Source: Streptomyces physcomitrii
GTDB taxonomy: Bacteria; Actinomycetota; Actinomycetes; Streptomycetales; Streptomycetaceae
DNA: 64,000 bases
Direction of reading: 5' to 3'
Assembly (NCBI RefSeq): GCF_012273655.1
Contig: NZ_JAAWWP010000006.1
Coordinates: 124,001 to 188,000 of the forward strand
Under the pieces are notes generated by a model. It saw only the letters and a list, made by a program, of their open reading frames with translations. It did no database searches and was not told the DNA's origin. The position numbers and the translations under genes were made by a program. Shown here piece by piece: positions 44,815 to 53,152 of the stretch (positions are counted from its first letter, which is position 1; each line of letters opens with the position of its first letter).

Positions 44815-45366
44815 TCACATGGCGAGCAGCATCGCGAGCATGCCGAGGCCCATGGACAGCCTGCACACCTGGGCGAGTTCGGGGCGGTCGCCCCAGGCGG
44901 CGGTCCCGGGGACCGGTACGGCCGCGGCGGCGGGCAGCAGCCGGGCGCCGCTCCAGAGCACATAGCCGGTGAAGTACAGGAGCAGGGCGCCCGTCAGATA
45001 CGGGAGCCCGGCCGCGGTGTGGGCGGCGTGCGCGCCCGGCGGCCGCGCGGCCATCGCCACCGCCATGTACGCCATGGCGCCGCTGCCCACGAGGTGGTGG
45101 AGGTGGTGCCGCTCCCGCCGCGCGGACCAGGCGTGCCGCAGGGCCAGCACCGCGAAGACGAGGGCGGCGCAGGACCAGGCCCCGCGGCCGGGCGAGAGCA
45201 CCGAGGCGGGCACGGCCATCGCGGCCATCCCCGCGCCCATCACGGCCTCGGCACCGGCGGCCCGGCGCTGGGCCGCGACCCCGCTGCGCATCCGCAGCAG
45301 GCAGTACGCCCCGGCCGCGAGGCAGACGGCCACCAGCAGCCAGGCAGCGGACGCCGGTCCGTGCAC
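44815..45366 (-). CDS. DUF5134-like membrane protein
   Basis: This 183-residue integral membrane protein starts at GTG. Five or so hydrophobic segments are seen (AWLLVAVCLAAGAYCLL, AVMGAGMAAMAVPASV, WSCAALVFAVLAL, LTGALLLYFTGYVLW and a C-terminal Met-rich helix). A His-rich loop (ERHHLHHLVGSGAMAYMAVA) lies between helices and could bind a metal. The pattern matches DUF5134 proteins of Streptomyces, whose function is unknown. The gap to the M56 gene contains only CAC-rich repetitive sequence. Confidence 0.78.
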   Translation of the reverse strand: MHGPASAAWLLVAVCLAAGAYCLLRMRSGVAAQRRAAGAEAVMGAGMAAMAVPASVLSPGRGAWSCAALVFAVLALRHAWSARRERHHLHHLVGSGAMAYMAVAMAARPPGAHAAHTAAGLPYLTGALLLYFTGYVLWSGARLLPAAAAVPVPGTAAWGDRPELAQVCRLSMGLGMLAMLLAM

Positions 45367-45562
45367 CGCGCACCTCCCCCTCGCAGAACACCGGGCACTC
45401 CGCCGTGCAGCGGGGCGGAGCCCATGGGTACCGGGGAGGAGATGCCCAGGCGCGGGGGGTGCGTACGCGAGCGCACGGAAGTGCGCGGGGAGCGGGCGGG
45501 GTGTGCGGCACCACCCGGCGTCGCGGCGGGGCGGTGACGTGCGGGCGGGTGGGGCGGGAGAC

Positions 45563-45680
45563 GGCCCGCGCCCTCGGGCCGGGGCGAAAGGCGCCCCGTG
45601 CCTCAGGCCAGGGCGAGAAGCGTCCCATGCCTCAGTCCAGGGCGGGAGCGGCGGCCCGTGCCTCAGGCCGGGGCGGTCCA
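45563..45680. repeat. Degenerate 30-base tandem repeats across the end of an enoyl-CoA hydratase gene
   Basis: Four imperfect units of 29-31 bases share a CCGTGCCTCAGGCCGGGGCG-like core, at about 45563, 45592, 45621 and 45652. The last contains the minus-strand stop codon and final codons of the hydratase. The array is most likely a duplication of the gene end. Confidence 0.6.
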
Positions 45681-46421
45681 GGTGAAGCGCGGTGTCCGCC
45701 GCTCCAGGAAGGCGCCGATGCCCTCCGCGGCCTCCGGTGCCCGGTGGGCCTGGGCCGACCAGTGGTCGGCGCGGTCGAGCCGGCCCGCCGCGAACTCCTT
45801 GGCCGCGGACTGGGTGAGCAGGGAGCGCGAGACCAGGATCTGGGTGAACTCGGCGACCCTCTTGTCGAGTTCACCCGCCGCCAGCACCTCGTCGGCGAGA
45901 CCGGTGCGCAAGGCCCGGGCGGAGTCGATGAGTTCGCCGGAGAAGAGCAGGTACTTCGCCGCCGCCGGGCCGACCAGGGAGACCAGCCGCGCGGTCGAGG
46001 AGGCCGGGTAGACGATGCCGAGCTTGGCCGGGGTCACCCCGAACCGCGTGCCCTCCTCGCAGAATCGGAGGTCGCAGGCGCCGGCCAGCTGGGCTCCGCC
46101 GCCGACGCAGTAGCCGCGGATCGCCGCCAGCGTCGGCTTGGGGAAGTGCGCCAGCGCCTCCTCGGCCCGTACCGCCAGGTCCTGGGCGTCGGCGGGGGAG
46201 CCGTCCGCGCCGCGCAGGGTGGAGATGTCGGCGCCCGCGCAGAAGGTGGCGCCCTCGCCGGTGAGGACCAGGGCCCGTACCGACTCCTCGGCGGCCAGTT
46301 CGTCGAGCAGCGGCGGGAGGGCCGCCCACATCCCGGCCGTCATGGCGTTGCGCTTGGCGGGGTGGTGGATCACGACGGTGGCGACCGCGTCGGTGACGCT
46401 GTGCAGCAGCTGGGGCTCCAT
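45663..46421 (-). CDS. Enoyl-CoA hydratase/isomerase-family protein
   Basis: This 252-residue crotonase-fold protein shows the first oxyanion-hole loop FCAGADISTLRG near residue 60, the second IRGYCVGGGAQLAGACDLRF near 105 and FGVTPAKLGIVYPASST near 125. The start at 46421 was chosen over one 13 codons upstream because family members begin near the EPQLLHSVTDAV strand. It stands alone, so the acyl substrate cannot be inferred. The 3' end lies in the tandem-repeat tract. Confidence 0.88.
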   Translation of the reverse strand: MEPQLLHSVTDAVATVVIHHPAKRNAMTAGMWAALPPLLDELAAEESVRALVLTGEGATFCAGADISTLRGADGSPADAQDLAVRAEEALAHFPKPTLAAIRGYCVGGGAQLAGACDLRFCEEGTRFGVTPAKLGIVYPASSTARLVSLVGPAAAKYLLFSGELIDSARALRTGLADEVLAAGELDKRVAEFTQILVSRSLLTQSAAKEFAAGRLDRADHWSAQAHRAPEAAEGIGAFLERRTPRFTWTAPA

Positions 46422-46689
46422 GCGGCGGATGCTATCCGGCGGCGCCGCCGGGGAGATCATGATTGCCGGGTGCCGTGCCTCACAGCGGGCGGCGCGGGGG
46501 GCCGGGGGCTACCGCCGGTACGCTCCCGGCAAATCCGCACAAGCGGACACCCGAGGGAATCCGGAACAACCCGGGCGTACCCGGTCCTCCCAGGGGCGCA
46601 GGCGGGCCGGAACGGTCATATGGCGGCGATAATCGGCGAGTTGTGGTCATCTAGGGGGCACCGACCGATCTGTTCCCAAGACTCTCCCT

Positions 46690-47244
46690 GTGGCGACAAT
46701 CGAGTACAGGGGTGGCGACCGGACGATGGAGGACCGCGGGTGGGGGACGCTGCCACGGCCGGGTGGCGGGGCGCAGCGGATCCCGGGGCCCGCGAGGGCC
46801 GTGGCGCGCGAACCGCTGCCGTACGAGGGCGTGTGGCGCTTCACCGCGCAGGCCGAGGAGGCCTCGGTCCCGATGGCCCGGCACGCGGTGCGCGATCTGC
46901 TGCGCAGGCAGGAGGTGCCGGTCGCCGACGAGGTGGTGCAGGGGCTGCTCCTGATCGTCTCGGAACTCGCCACCAACGCGGTACGGCACGCGGCCCTGCT
47001 CTCGCCGCTGCTCGCGGTGGAGGTCGCGGTCGGCGCGGAGTGGGTGCGGGTCTCCGTCGAGGACAACCACCCCTACCGGCCCACCGCGCTGGTGGCCGAC
47101 CACGGGCAGACCGGCGGGCGCGGGCTGCTGCTCGTCCGGGAGATCACCAAGGAGGCGGGCGGCGTCTGCGATGTGGAGCAGACGGCCGCCGGCGGCAAGG
47201 TCATCTGGGCGGCGCTGCCGCTGACCACGCTCGGCCGGTACTGA
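46690..47244 (+). CDS. ATP-binding HATPase protein, anti-sigma-factor kinase-like
   Basis: This is a 184-residue single-domain HATPase of the RsbW/SpoIIAB-like type common in Streptomyces. After a Gly/Pro-rich N-terminus come WRFTAQAEEASVPMARHAVR, the N-box LLIVSELATNAVRHAAL near residue 95, VSVEDNHPY and the G-box GQTGGRGLLLVREITKEAG near 150. These proteins usually phosphorylate or bind an anti-sigma antagonist; the partner is not nearby. The GTG at 46690 and ATG at 46726 are both possible starts, and neither has a strong Shine-Dalgarno. Confidence 0.88.
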   Translation: MATIEYRGGDRTMEDRGWGTLPRPGGGAQRIPGPARAVAREPLPYEGVWRFTAQAEEASVPMARHAVRDLLRRQEVPVADEVVQGLLLIVSELATNAVRHAALLSPLLAVEVAVGAEWVRVSVEDNHPYRPTALVADHGQTGGRGLLLVREITKEAGGVCDVEQTAAGGKVIWAALPLTTLGRY

Positions 47245-47249
47245 AAAGC

Positions 47250-47284
47250 GGGGCCGCCCCCCCCGGATCCCAGGGGGCGGCGCA
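47250..47284. terminator. Bidirectional hairpin between the HATPase and idi genes
   Basis: GCCGCCCCC at 47253-47261 pairs with GGGGGCGGC at 47273-47281, preceded by AAAAGC. It separates the convergent HATPase and idi genes. Confidence 0.75.
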
Positions 47285-47301
47285 CCGTGAGCGGGCCGTG
47301 C

Positions 47302-47895
47302 TCACCAGCCCGCGGCGGAGCCCGTCAGCTCGCGTACCGCGGGCCGCGCGGCGTCCAGGACGGTCATGAACCAGGCGGAGAAGGTGTCCCGAGAGTGCCG
47401 GTCGGCCAGCTCGGCGGCCGTGACGAAGACCGTCTGCGCGACCTCGTCCGGGTCCGGGCGCAGCGTGGACTGCACCATGCCGACGAAGAGGTGGTTGAAC
47501 TCCTGCTCGACCAGTCCGGAGTCGGGGTCCGGGTGGTTGTAGCGGACCGTGCCCGCCTCGGCGAGCAGCGAGGGGGAGACACCCAGCTCCTCGTAGGTGC
47601 GGCGGGCCGCGGCGGCGAACGGCGACTCCCCGGGGTAGGGGTGCCCGCAGCAGGTGTTCGACCAGACGCCGGGGGAGTGGTACTTGCCGAGGGCCCGCTG
47701 CTGGAGCAGGAGGCGGCCCTGCTCGTCGAAGAGGAAGACGGAGAAGGCGCGATGCAGTTGCCCCGGGGCCTGGTGCGCGGCGAGTTTCTCGGCCGTTCCC
47801 GTGGTGCGTCCCTCCTCGTCGACCAGCTCGAGGAGGATCGTGTCCGTGCCGGACTCGGGTGCGCTGTGCGTCGCGGTGGCAGGTGTGATCGGCAT
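47302..47895 (-). CDS. idi: Isopentenyl-diphosphate delta-isomerase, type 1
   Basis: Idi interconverts isopentenyl and dimethylallyl diphosphate in the cytosol. The ATG at 47895 has GAAGG at a proper distance, unlike the ATG six bases upstream. The 197-residue Nudix-fold protein has HRAFSVFLFDEQGRLLLQQR, the catalytic Cys in WSNTCCGHPYPGE near residue 88 and the catalytic Glu region ARRTYEELGV near 108. The metal-binding EFNHLFVGM is near 140. It is the isoprenoid-supply gene nearest to the hopanoid operon at 58 kb. Confidence 0.95.
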   Translation of the reverse strand: MPITPATATHSAPESGTDTILLELVDEEGRTTGTAEKLAAHQAPGQLHRAFSVFLFDEQGRLLLQQRALGKYHSPGVWSNTCCGHPYPGESPFAAAARRTYEELGVSPSLLAEAGTVRYNHPDPDSGLVEQEFNHLFVGMVQSTLRPDPDEVAQTVFVTAAELADRHSRDTFSAWFMTVLDAARPAVRELTGSAAGW

Positions 47896-48267
47896 GCCCA
47901 TCCTTCGCTCGTCTCTGCGCCCCAAGTCTGCCGTACCGGGTCGCGGGAGGTGGGCCTTCGGCGGCTTCCGCATGTCCTCTTCCGGACGCGTCCGGCGAAC
48001 GGGCGGCGGGGCACCGGCCAGGCGGCTGACCGGCTCCGGCATCGTGCCCGGCACCCCGGCCCGGGAAGCGTCCCGGACGGGTGGCATCCGGGGTCGCGCG
48101 GCGGGAACAGGGGTGCGCGGGACGCGCGTACGCCCCTGCCGGGCGGGGCGGGGTGAGAGGGGCCGCGTCCCCGGGACCCGCGTACGCGGTGCGCGGCGGC
48201 GGGAACCGGAGGGTGCGGAGGGCTTGATCCGCCCGTGCCCCGGCGGGAGAGCGGGCGGAAAGCACGA
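47896..48267. other. Intergenic stretch upstream of idi
   Basis: A GC-rich region with several CGCGTACG-containing words and no convincing gene or RNA. It presumably contains the idi promoter, which I could not identify. Confidence 0.4.
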
Positions 48268-48289
48268 GGGCCGCCCCCAGGGGCGGCCG
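48268..48289 (-). terminator. Hairpin downstream of the small Cys-rich peptide frame
   Basis: GGCCGCCCC at 48269-48277 is complementary to GGGGCGGCC at 48280-48288. It lies about 40 bases beyond the stop of the minus-strand 17-codon frame, consistent with a short independent transcript. Confidence 0.55.
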
Positions 48290-48325
48290 GGCCGAACCCG
48301 GAGGTTCAGGCGGGTGTCGAGCGCG

Positions 48326-48379
48326 TCAACCGCAGATGCACCTGACGCGTCCACAGGTCGGGCAGACGGGGACGAGCAC
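48326..48379 (-). CDS. Candidate 17-residue Cys-rich peptide
   Basis: A near-perfect Shine-Dalgarno AAGGAGG (complement of 48384-48390) lies four bases before a GTG opening a 17-codon frame, MLVPVCPTCGRVRCICG. The four Cys in CPTC and CIC arrangement resemble half of a zinc ribbon. A hairpin follows the stop. It lies between a cation exporter and idi on the same strand. I recognise no homologue with certainty; metal binding is inference. Confidence 0.45.
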   Translation of the reverse strand: MLVPVCPTCGRVRCICG

Positions 48380-48659
48380 GGTTCCTCCTTCGGCTTGCAC
48401 CGGCCCGGTGTCCGGCGTGGCCCCGGGTCCACCGGGCAAGCGCCGCGGGTGTCGACAAGAACGAACGGTTGTGCATGGCGGCATCGCGCCGTCACCACCC
48501 CCGCATCCGTACAGACGTAGTCGAAGGGGTCCGAGTTCCCTCCCGTCCCGGTTCTTTGCCCTCCGATGGGCTTTTCGGTCGTTTGGCGACCGGTAGCCGG
48601 GAGGATCTCCGGAACGGATGCCCCGAACGGCAGGGTCCATTCACCGCGCCGGGCCCGCC

Positions 48660-49595
48660 TCAGTGGCAGAGCCGCGCCTCGTGTTCGGCGTGACCGCTGG
48701 GTTCCAGCTGGAAGGTGCAGTGCTCGACGTCGAAGTGGTCGCCGAGGCAGCCCTGGAGCTCGTGCAGCATCTTCTCGTTGCCGATGCCGCTGAGGAAGTC
48801 CGGGGCCACCACCACGTGCGCGGAGAGCACGGGCATTCCCGAGGTGATGGTCCAGGCGTGCAGATCGTGCACGTCCTCGACGCCGTCGAGGGCCAGTATG
48901 TGCGCCCGCACCTCCGCGATGTCCACCCCCTTGGGTGCCGCCTCCAGGAGCACGTCGAGGGTCTCGCGCAGCAGCTTGACGGTGCGCGGCACGATCATCA
49001 GGGCGATCAGGAGCGAGGCGAGGGGGTCCGCGGCCTGCCAGCCCGTGGTCATGATCACAACCGCGGAGACCAGTACCGCCACCGAGCCGAGCGCGTCGGC
49101 CACGACCTCCAGGAAGGCCCCGCGGACATTGAGGCTCTCCTGCTGGCCGCGGATCAGGATCAGCATCGAGATGAGGTTCGCCACCAGGCCGACCAGGGCG
49201 AAGACCACGACCGGGCCGCCCTCGGTCGCGGCCGGGGTGAGGAAGCGGTCGATGGCCTCGTAGAGCACATAGCCGCCGACGCCGAGCAGCAGAAGGCAGT
49301 TGGCGAGCGCGGCGAGGATCTCGGCGCGCGCGTAGCCGAAGGTGCGCCGGTCGCTCGGGGGCAGCGAGGCGAAGTGGATCGCGAGCAGGGCCATGGCGAG
49401 CCCGAGCGCGTCCGTGGCCATGTGCGCGGCGTCCGCGATCAGGGCGAGGGAGTCGGCCACCAGACCGCCGACGATCTCGACCACCATCACGGTCAGGGTG
49501 ATGCCGAGGGCCAGCCGCAGCCGTCCCCGGTAGCCCGCGCTGAGCGTCGCCCCGGAGGTTCCGTGCGCGTGCCCGTGGTCGTGCCCCGCACCCAT
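48660..49595 (-). CDS. Cation diffusion facilitator (CzcD/ZitB-like) metal exporter
   Basis: This 311-residue proton-coupled exporter of divalent metals, probably zinc or cobalt, begins with a His-rich segment (MGAGHDHGHAHG). Six membrane helices follow. The transport site in helix 2 reads LIADAAHMATDALG, with Asp, His and Asp. The helix 5 site reads LEVVADALGS, where the first ligand position is Glu instead of the His in ZitB or YiiP. The C-terminal cytoplasmic domain (about 210-311) has VEDVHDLHAWTITSGMPVLS and a His-containing tail. No metal regulator gene is adjacent. Confidence 0.92.
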   Translation of the reverse strand: MGAGHDHGHAHGTSGATLSAGYRGRLRLALGITLTVMVVEIVGGLVADSLALIADAAHMATDALGLAMALLAIHFASLPPSDRRTFGYARAEILAALANCLLLLGVGGYVLYEAIDRFLTPAATEGGPVVVFALVGLVANLISMLILIRGQQESLNVRGAFLEVVADALGSVAVLVSAVVIMTTGWQAADPLASLLIALMIVPRTVKLLRETLDVLLEAAPKGVDIAEVRAHILALDGVEDVHDLHAWTITSGMPVLSAHVVVAPDFLSGIGNEKMLHELQGCLGDHFDVEHCTFQLEPSGHAEHEARLCH

Positions 49596-50576
49596 GCCGC
49601 CACCTCCGTCCGCTCCCGCCTCCCGCCCGCTCCCGCGGGCCGCCGGATCCCCCGGCACGCGGACAGTGAACTACGTCCCCGCACCCGAGAGCAACACGGC
49701 ACTGAACACCGTTGTCATATGCTCTGACCTGCGGAAATGAGGATGGTCGGGGGAATGGGCGGAGGGGTGGATTCCGCTTTCCGGTGGGGGTGAGGGCGGT
49801 CGCTTCCTGTGCTGTCCGCGGTGTTGTGCGAGGCGGAGTCGGCCGGTCGCGTCGGGGGTCTTCTGCGAGGGCCGCACTTCCTGTACGTACGGTCTGGGTG
49901 GCTGTTGCCCAAGAGCGCCCGGCGGCTTCGCGAAGCGGAATCCGCTCTCTCACTCCCGATGTCGGAGAGGTGGACCGGCGCCGTATCCGCCCACCGGGGG
50001 CGCACGGTTGTACCCTGCACGCCCCCGTCGCTCCCCGCCTCTGCGGCGGACTCACCCCGGCGTACGGTGCTATGACCGCCCGGTGCTCCAATTCCCGCCC
50101 TGCGGAAGCAAATCGGCGAAGCTCGGGCGCGTAGGTGACAGCGGTGATCCGCACCTCGCGGCAGACGCGATTCCCGGCTGGGCCGTCGGGCGGCTGCGAT
50201 GGTGGAGCCAAGGGCGCGGCGCGCGGCCCCATTTGGGCGGCCCGAGGGCGTACGGCCGGAGCCGTGAGCGCTTGAACGGTGCTGTATCGGCGCCGCGCTC
50301 GCCCCCGTCGGCGGCGGCCTTGCGGGGCCCTCTCGCCGTGGTGTCGCAATTGCCGCGGTATGCGAGGCGAGTTTGTCGGCCAGGGTGCCGATCCGTGATG
50401 ATGATCGTGACGGCCGGAAAACCAGGCCGTGTTTATCGGATCATGAACGTGTGATGAACGTACGCTCTTCCGCATCCGATACCCTCTGCCGAATCGCCGC
50501 CCGGCCGACCCGGCGGAGGCGTTCCAGCAGCAATGATCCGGCGCGGCAGAGCGTCGTATTCGAGGAGTGAGTTCGT
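49596..50576. other. Long gene-poor region upstream of the envelope-glycan operon
   Basis: About 980 bases lie between the cation exporter and the DUF5941 gene. The open frames across it have Arg/Ser-rich, unconserved-looking translations and look accidental. The GC content seems lower than in the flanking genes. Related words recur (GGCGCCGTATCC near 49980 and GTATCGGCGCCGC near 50287). ATGAACGT occurs twice near 50443 and 50453, close to the operon start. It probably holds promoters for both divergent units and possibly an unrecognised RNA. Confidence 0.4.
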
Positions 50577-52403
50577 CTGTCGACCGCCATCGTCACCGGT
50601 TCCGCGGTGCCCGGATCCCCGCTGGAGGGCGATCTGAAGGCACTGGGATTCGAGGTGCGGCACGCCGCGGACGCGGCCGGGACGGCCCATGAGGCCTCCC
50701 AAGTCCCCGCCGGACAGCGCATCGCGGTGGTCGACAGCGGTTTCGTCGGCCATGCCCACGCCCTCCGGCTCGCCCTCACCGACCCGCGCTTCGCCGCCTC
50801 GGCGGTCCGCGGCGCCGTGACCGTCAAGCCCGAGGCCCGCCCCGCCCTCGACGCGGCGCTCGCCGAGGACGCCGGCGGCGAGGGCCGCGGCTCCGGCGCG
50901 CTCCTCGCGGTCGGCTCGCTCGCCGACCGGCTCGCCGAGGGACTGCTCGCCCGGGGCACCGAGGTCCACCGCCCCGAACTCGGCCGCCTGGTCGCCGAGG
51001 TGCCCGCCGACCCGCAGGCCCGCAACGAGGCCCGGCAGGCCGTCGCGGCGGTCGACGAGGAGGAGATCCGGCTGCGCAGCGCCGTCAAGGCGCGCGACGG
51101 CTTCTTCACCACGTACTGCATCAGCCCCTACTCGCGCTATGTGGCGCGCTGGTGCGCGCGGCGCGGGCTCACCCCGAACCAGGTGACCACCGCCTCGCTG
51201 CTCACCGCCCTGCTCGCGGCGGGCTGCGCGGCCCCCGGCACCCGCCCGGGCTTCGTCGCCGCCGGGGTGCTGCTCCTGCTCTCCTTCGTCCTGGACTGCG
51301 CGGACGGCCAGCTCGCCCGCTACTCGCTCCAGTACTCCACCCTCGGCGCCTGGCTCGACGCCACCTTCGACCGCGCCAAGGAGTACGCCTTCTACGCCGG
51401 TCTCGCGCTCGGGGCCGCGGCCGCCGACGGCGGTGGTGACGATGTGTGGGCGCTGGCGCTCGGCGCGATGGTGCTCCAGAGCTGCCGCCATGTCGTCGAC
51501 TTCGCCTTCAACGAGGCCAACCACGACGCCACGGCCAACACCAGCCCCACCGCCGCGCTCTCCGACCGGCTCGACGGACTCGGCTGGACCGTCTGGCTGC
51601 GGCGCATGATCGTGCTGCCGATCGGCGAACGCTGGGCGCTCATCGCGGTCCTCACCGCCCTGACCACCCCCCGGATCACCTTCCTGGTGCTGCTCGTGGG
51701 CTGCGCGCTCGCCGCGCTCTACACCACCGCGGGACGGGTGCTGCGCTCGGTCACCCGCCGCGCCGAGCGCAGCGAACGCGCCAAGCGGGCGCTCGCCGAA
51801 CTGTGCGACACCGGACTGCTCGCCGACTCCTTCGCCGCCGCGGGCCGCGAGGCCGTCCGGCGGCTGCCCGCCCTCGCCCCCGTACTGCTCGCGCTCGCGG
51901 GCGGCGTGCTGCTCGTCACGGTGAGCGCCTTCACCGGCTTCGGCACCACCTGGCCGATCGTCGCCGCCTGCGTCTACTGCCTGACCTCGGGCCTCGCCGT
52001 CGCCCGCCCGCTCGGCGGCAGCCTGGACTGGCTGGTCCCGCCGGTCTTCCGGGCCGCCGAGTACAGCGCCGTCCTGATCCTCGCCGCGCGGGCGGAGGTG
52101 AACGGTGCCTTGCCGGCGGCTTTCGGACTGGTGTCCGCCGTCGCCTACCATCACTACGACACCGTCTACCGCATCCGTGGCGGTACCGGTGCGCCCCCGC
52201 AGTGGCTGGTGCGCACGGTCGGCGGGCACGAGGGCAGGATCCTGCTGGTCACCGTGCTGGCCGCGCTGCTCGCCCCCTCAGGTTTCACTGTCGCGCTCAC
52301 GGTGCTCGCCGTGGCCGTGGCTGCCGTGGTGCTCGCCGAGAGCATCCGCTTCTGGGTGTCCTCGCAGGCACCCGCCGTACACGATGAAGGAGAACCCGCA
52401 TGA
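50577..52403 (+). CDS. DUF5941-type CDP-alcohol phosphatidyltransferase with N-terminal extension
   Basis: The best-supported start is a rare CTG at 50577, nine bases after GAGGAG. It gives 608 residues beginning STAIVTGSAVPG; the first GTG at 50607 lacks a Shine-Dalgarno. A soluble N-terminal domain (about 1-160) is followed by the CDP-alcohol phosphotransferase signature DCADGQLARYS...GAWLDATFD near residue 245. The full DGxxAR, G, D, D set is present. Helices of a DUF5941-type membrane region follow. It would join a CDP-activated alcohol to an acceptor alcohol in the membrane. It leads a seven-gene cluster with tight overlaps. Confidence 0.85.
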   Translation: MSTAIVTGSAVPGSPLEGDLKALGFEVRHAADAAGTAHEASQVPAGQRIAVVDSGFVGHAHALRLALTDPRFAASAVRGAVTVKPEARPALDAALAEDAGGEGRGSGALLAVGSLADRLAEGLLARGTEVHRPELGRLVAEVPADPQARNEARQAVAAVDEEEIRLRSAVKARDGFFTTYCISPYSRYVARWCARRGLTPNQVTTASLLTALLAAGCAAPGTRPGFVAAGVLLLLSFVLDCADGQLARYSLQYSTLGAWLDATFDRAKEYAFYAGLALGAAAADGGGDDVWALALGAMVLQSCRHVVDFAFNEANHDATANTSPTAALSDRLDGLGWTVWLRRMIVLPIGERWALIAVLTALTTPRITFLVLLVGCALAALYTTAGRVLRSVTRRAERSERAKRALAELCDTGLLADSFAAAGREAVRRLPALAPVLLALAGGVLLVTVSAFTGFGTTWPIVAACVYCLTSGLAVARPLGGSLDWLVPPVFRAAEYSAVLILAARAEVNGALPAAFGLVSAVAYHHYDTVYRIRGGTGAPPQWLVRTVGGHEGRILLVTVLAALLAPSGFTVALTVLAVAVAAVVLAESIRFWVSSQAPAVHDEGEPA

Positions 52404-53152
52404 TCGGCCTCGTGCTTGCGGCCGGCGCCGGCCGGCGTCTGCGCCCGTACACCGACACCCTGCCGAAGGCTCTGGTGCCGGTGGGCCCCGAGGGCAACGA
52501 GGAGAGCCTCACGGTCCTCGACCTCACGCTCGGCAACTTCGCCGAGATCGGTCTGACCGAGGTCGCGATCATCGTCGGCTACCGCAAGGAAGCCGTCTAC
52601 GAGCGCAAGGCCGCCCTGGAGGCCAAGTACGGCCTGAAGCTCACCCTCATCGACAACGACAAGGCCGAGGAGTGGAACAACGCCTACTCCCTGTGGTGCG
52701 GTCGCGACTCGATCAAGCACAGCGTGATCCTCGCCAACGGCGACACCGTGCACCCCGTCTCCGTCGAGAAGACGCTGCTCGCCGCCCGCGGTGACGGCAA
52801 GCGCATCATCCTGGCGCTCGACACGGTCAAGAACCTGGCCGACGAGGAGATGAAGGTCGTCGTGGACCCCGAGAAGGGCGTCCAGCGCATCACCAAGCTG
52901 ATGGACCCCGCCGAGGCCACCGGCGAGTACATCGGCGTCACCCTGATCGAGGGCGAGGCGGCCGAGGAACTGGCCGACGCCCTGAAGACCACCTTCGAGC
53001 GGGACCCCGACCTCTACTACGAGGACGGCTACCAGGAGCTGGTGAACCGCGGCTTCAAGATCGACGTGGCGCCGATCGGCGAGGTCAAGTGGGTCGAGAT
53101 CGACAACCACGAGGACCTCGCCAAGGGCCGTGAGATCGCATGCCAGTACTGA
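52400..53152 (+). CDS. Sugar/alcohol-phosphate nucleotidyltransferase
   Basis: This 250-residue nucleotidyltransferase starts at an ATG overlapping the previous stop and has GAAGGAG upstream. The active-site loop is GLVLAAGAGRRLRPYTDTLPKAL at the N-terminus, with the Lys of PKALVPVG. SVILANGDTVHP near 110 carries the metal-binding Asp, and VKWVEIDNHEDLAKG near the C-terminus matches inositol- and choline-phosphate cytidylyltransferases. It probably makes the CDP- or NDP-alcohol used by the two phosphotransferases beside it. The alcohol is not determined. Confidence 0.88.
   Translation: MIGLVLAAGAGRRLRPYTDTLPKALVPVGPEGNEESLTVLDLTLGNFAEIGLTEVAIIVGYRKEAVYERKAALEAKYGLKLTLIDNDKAEEWNNAYSLWCGRDSIKHSVILANGDTVHPVSVEKTLLAARGDGKRIILALDTVKNLADEEMKVVVDPEKGVQRITKLMDPAEATGEYIGVTLIEGEAAEELADALKTTFERDPDLYYEDGYQELVNRGFKIDVAPIGEVKWVEIDNHEDLAKGREIACQY

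Noticed and set aside
49712..50134. 140-codon frame in the 1 kb gene-poor region
   Set aside because: It lacks a convincing Shine-Dalgarno, the translation is Arg/Ser-rich, and codon usage does not look like that of neighbouring genes.
47302..50475. Very long minus-strand open frame running from idi upstream across the cation exporter
   Set aside because: Only the last 197 codons are a real protein (Idi). The rest is low-complexity translation crossing another gene and non-coding DNA.
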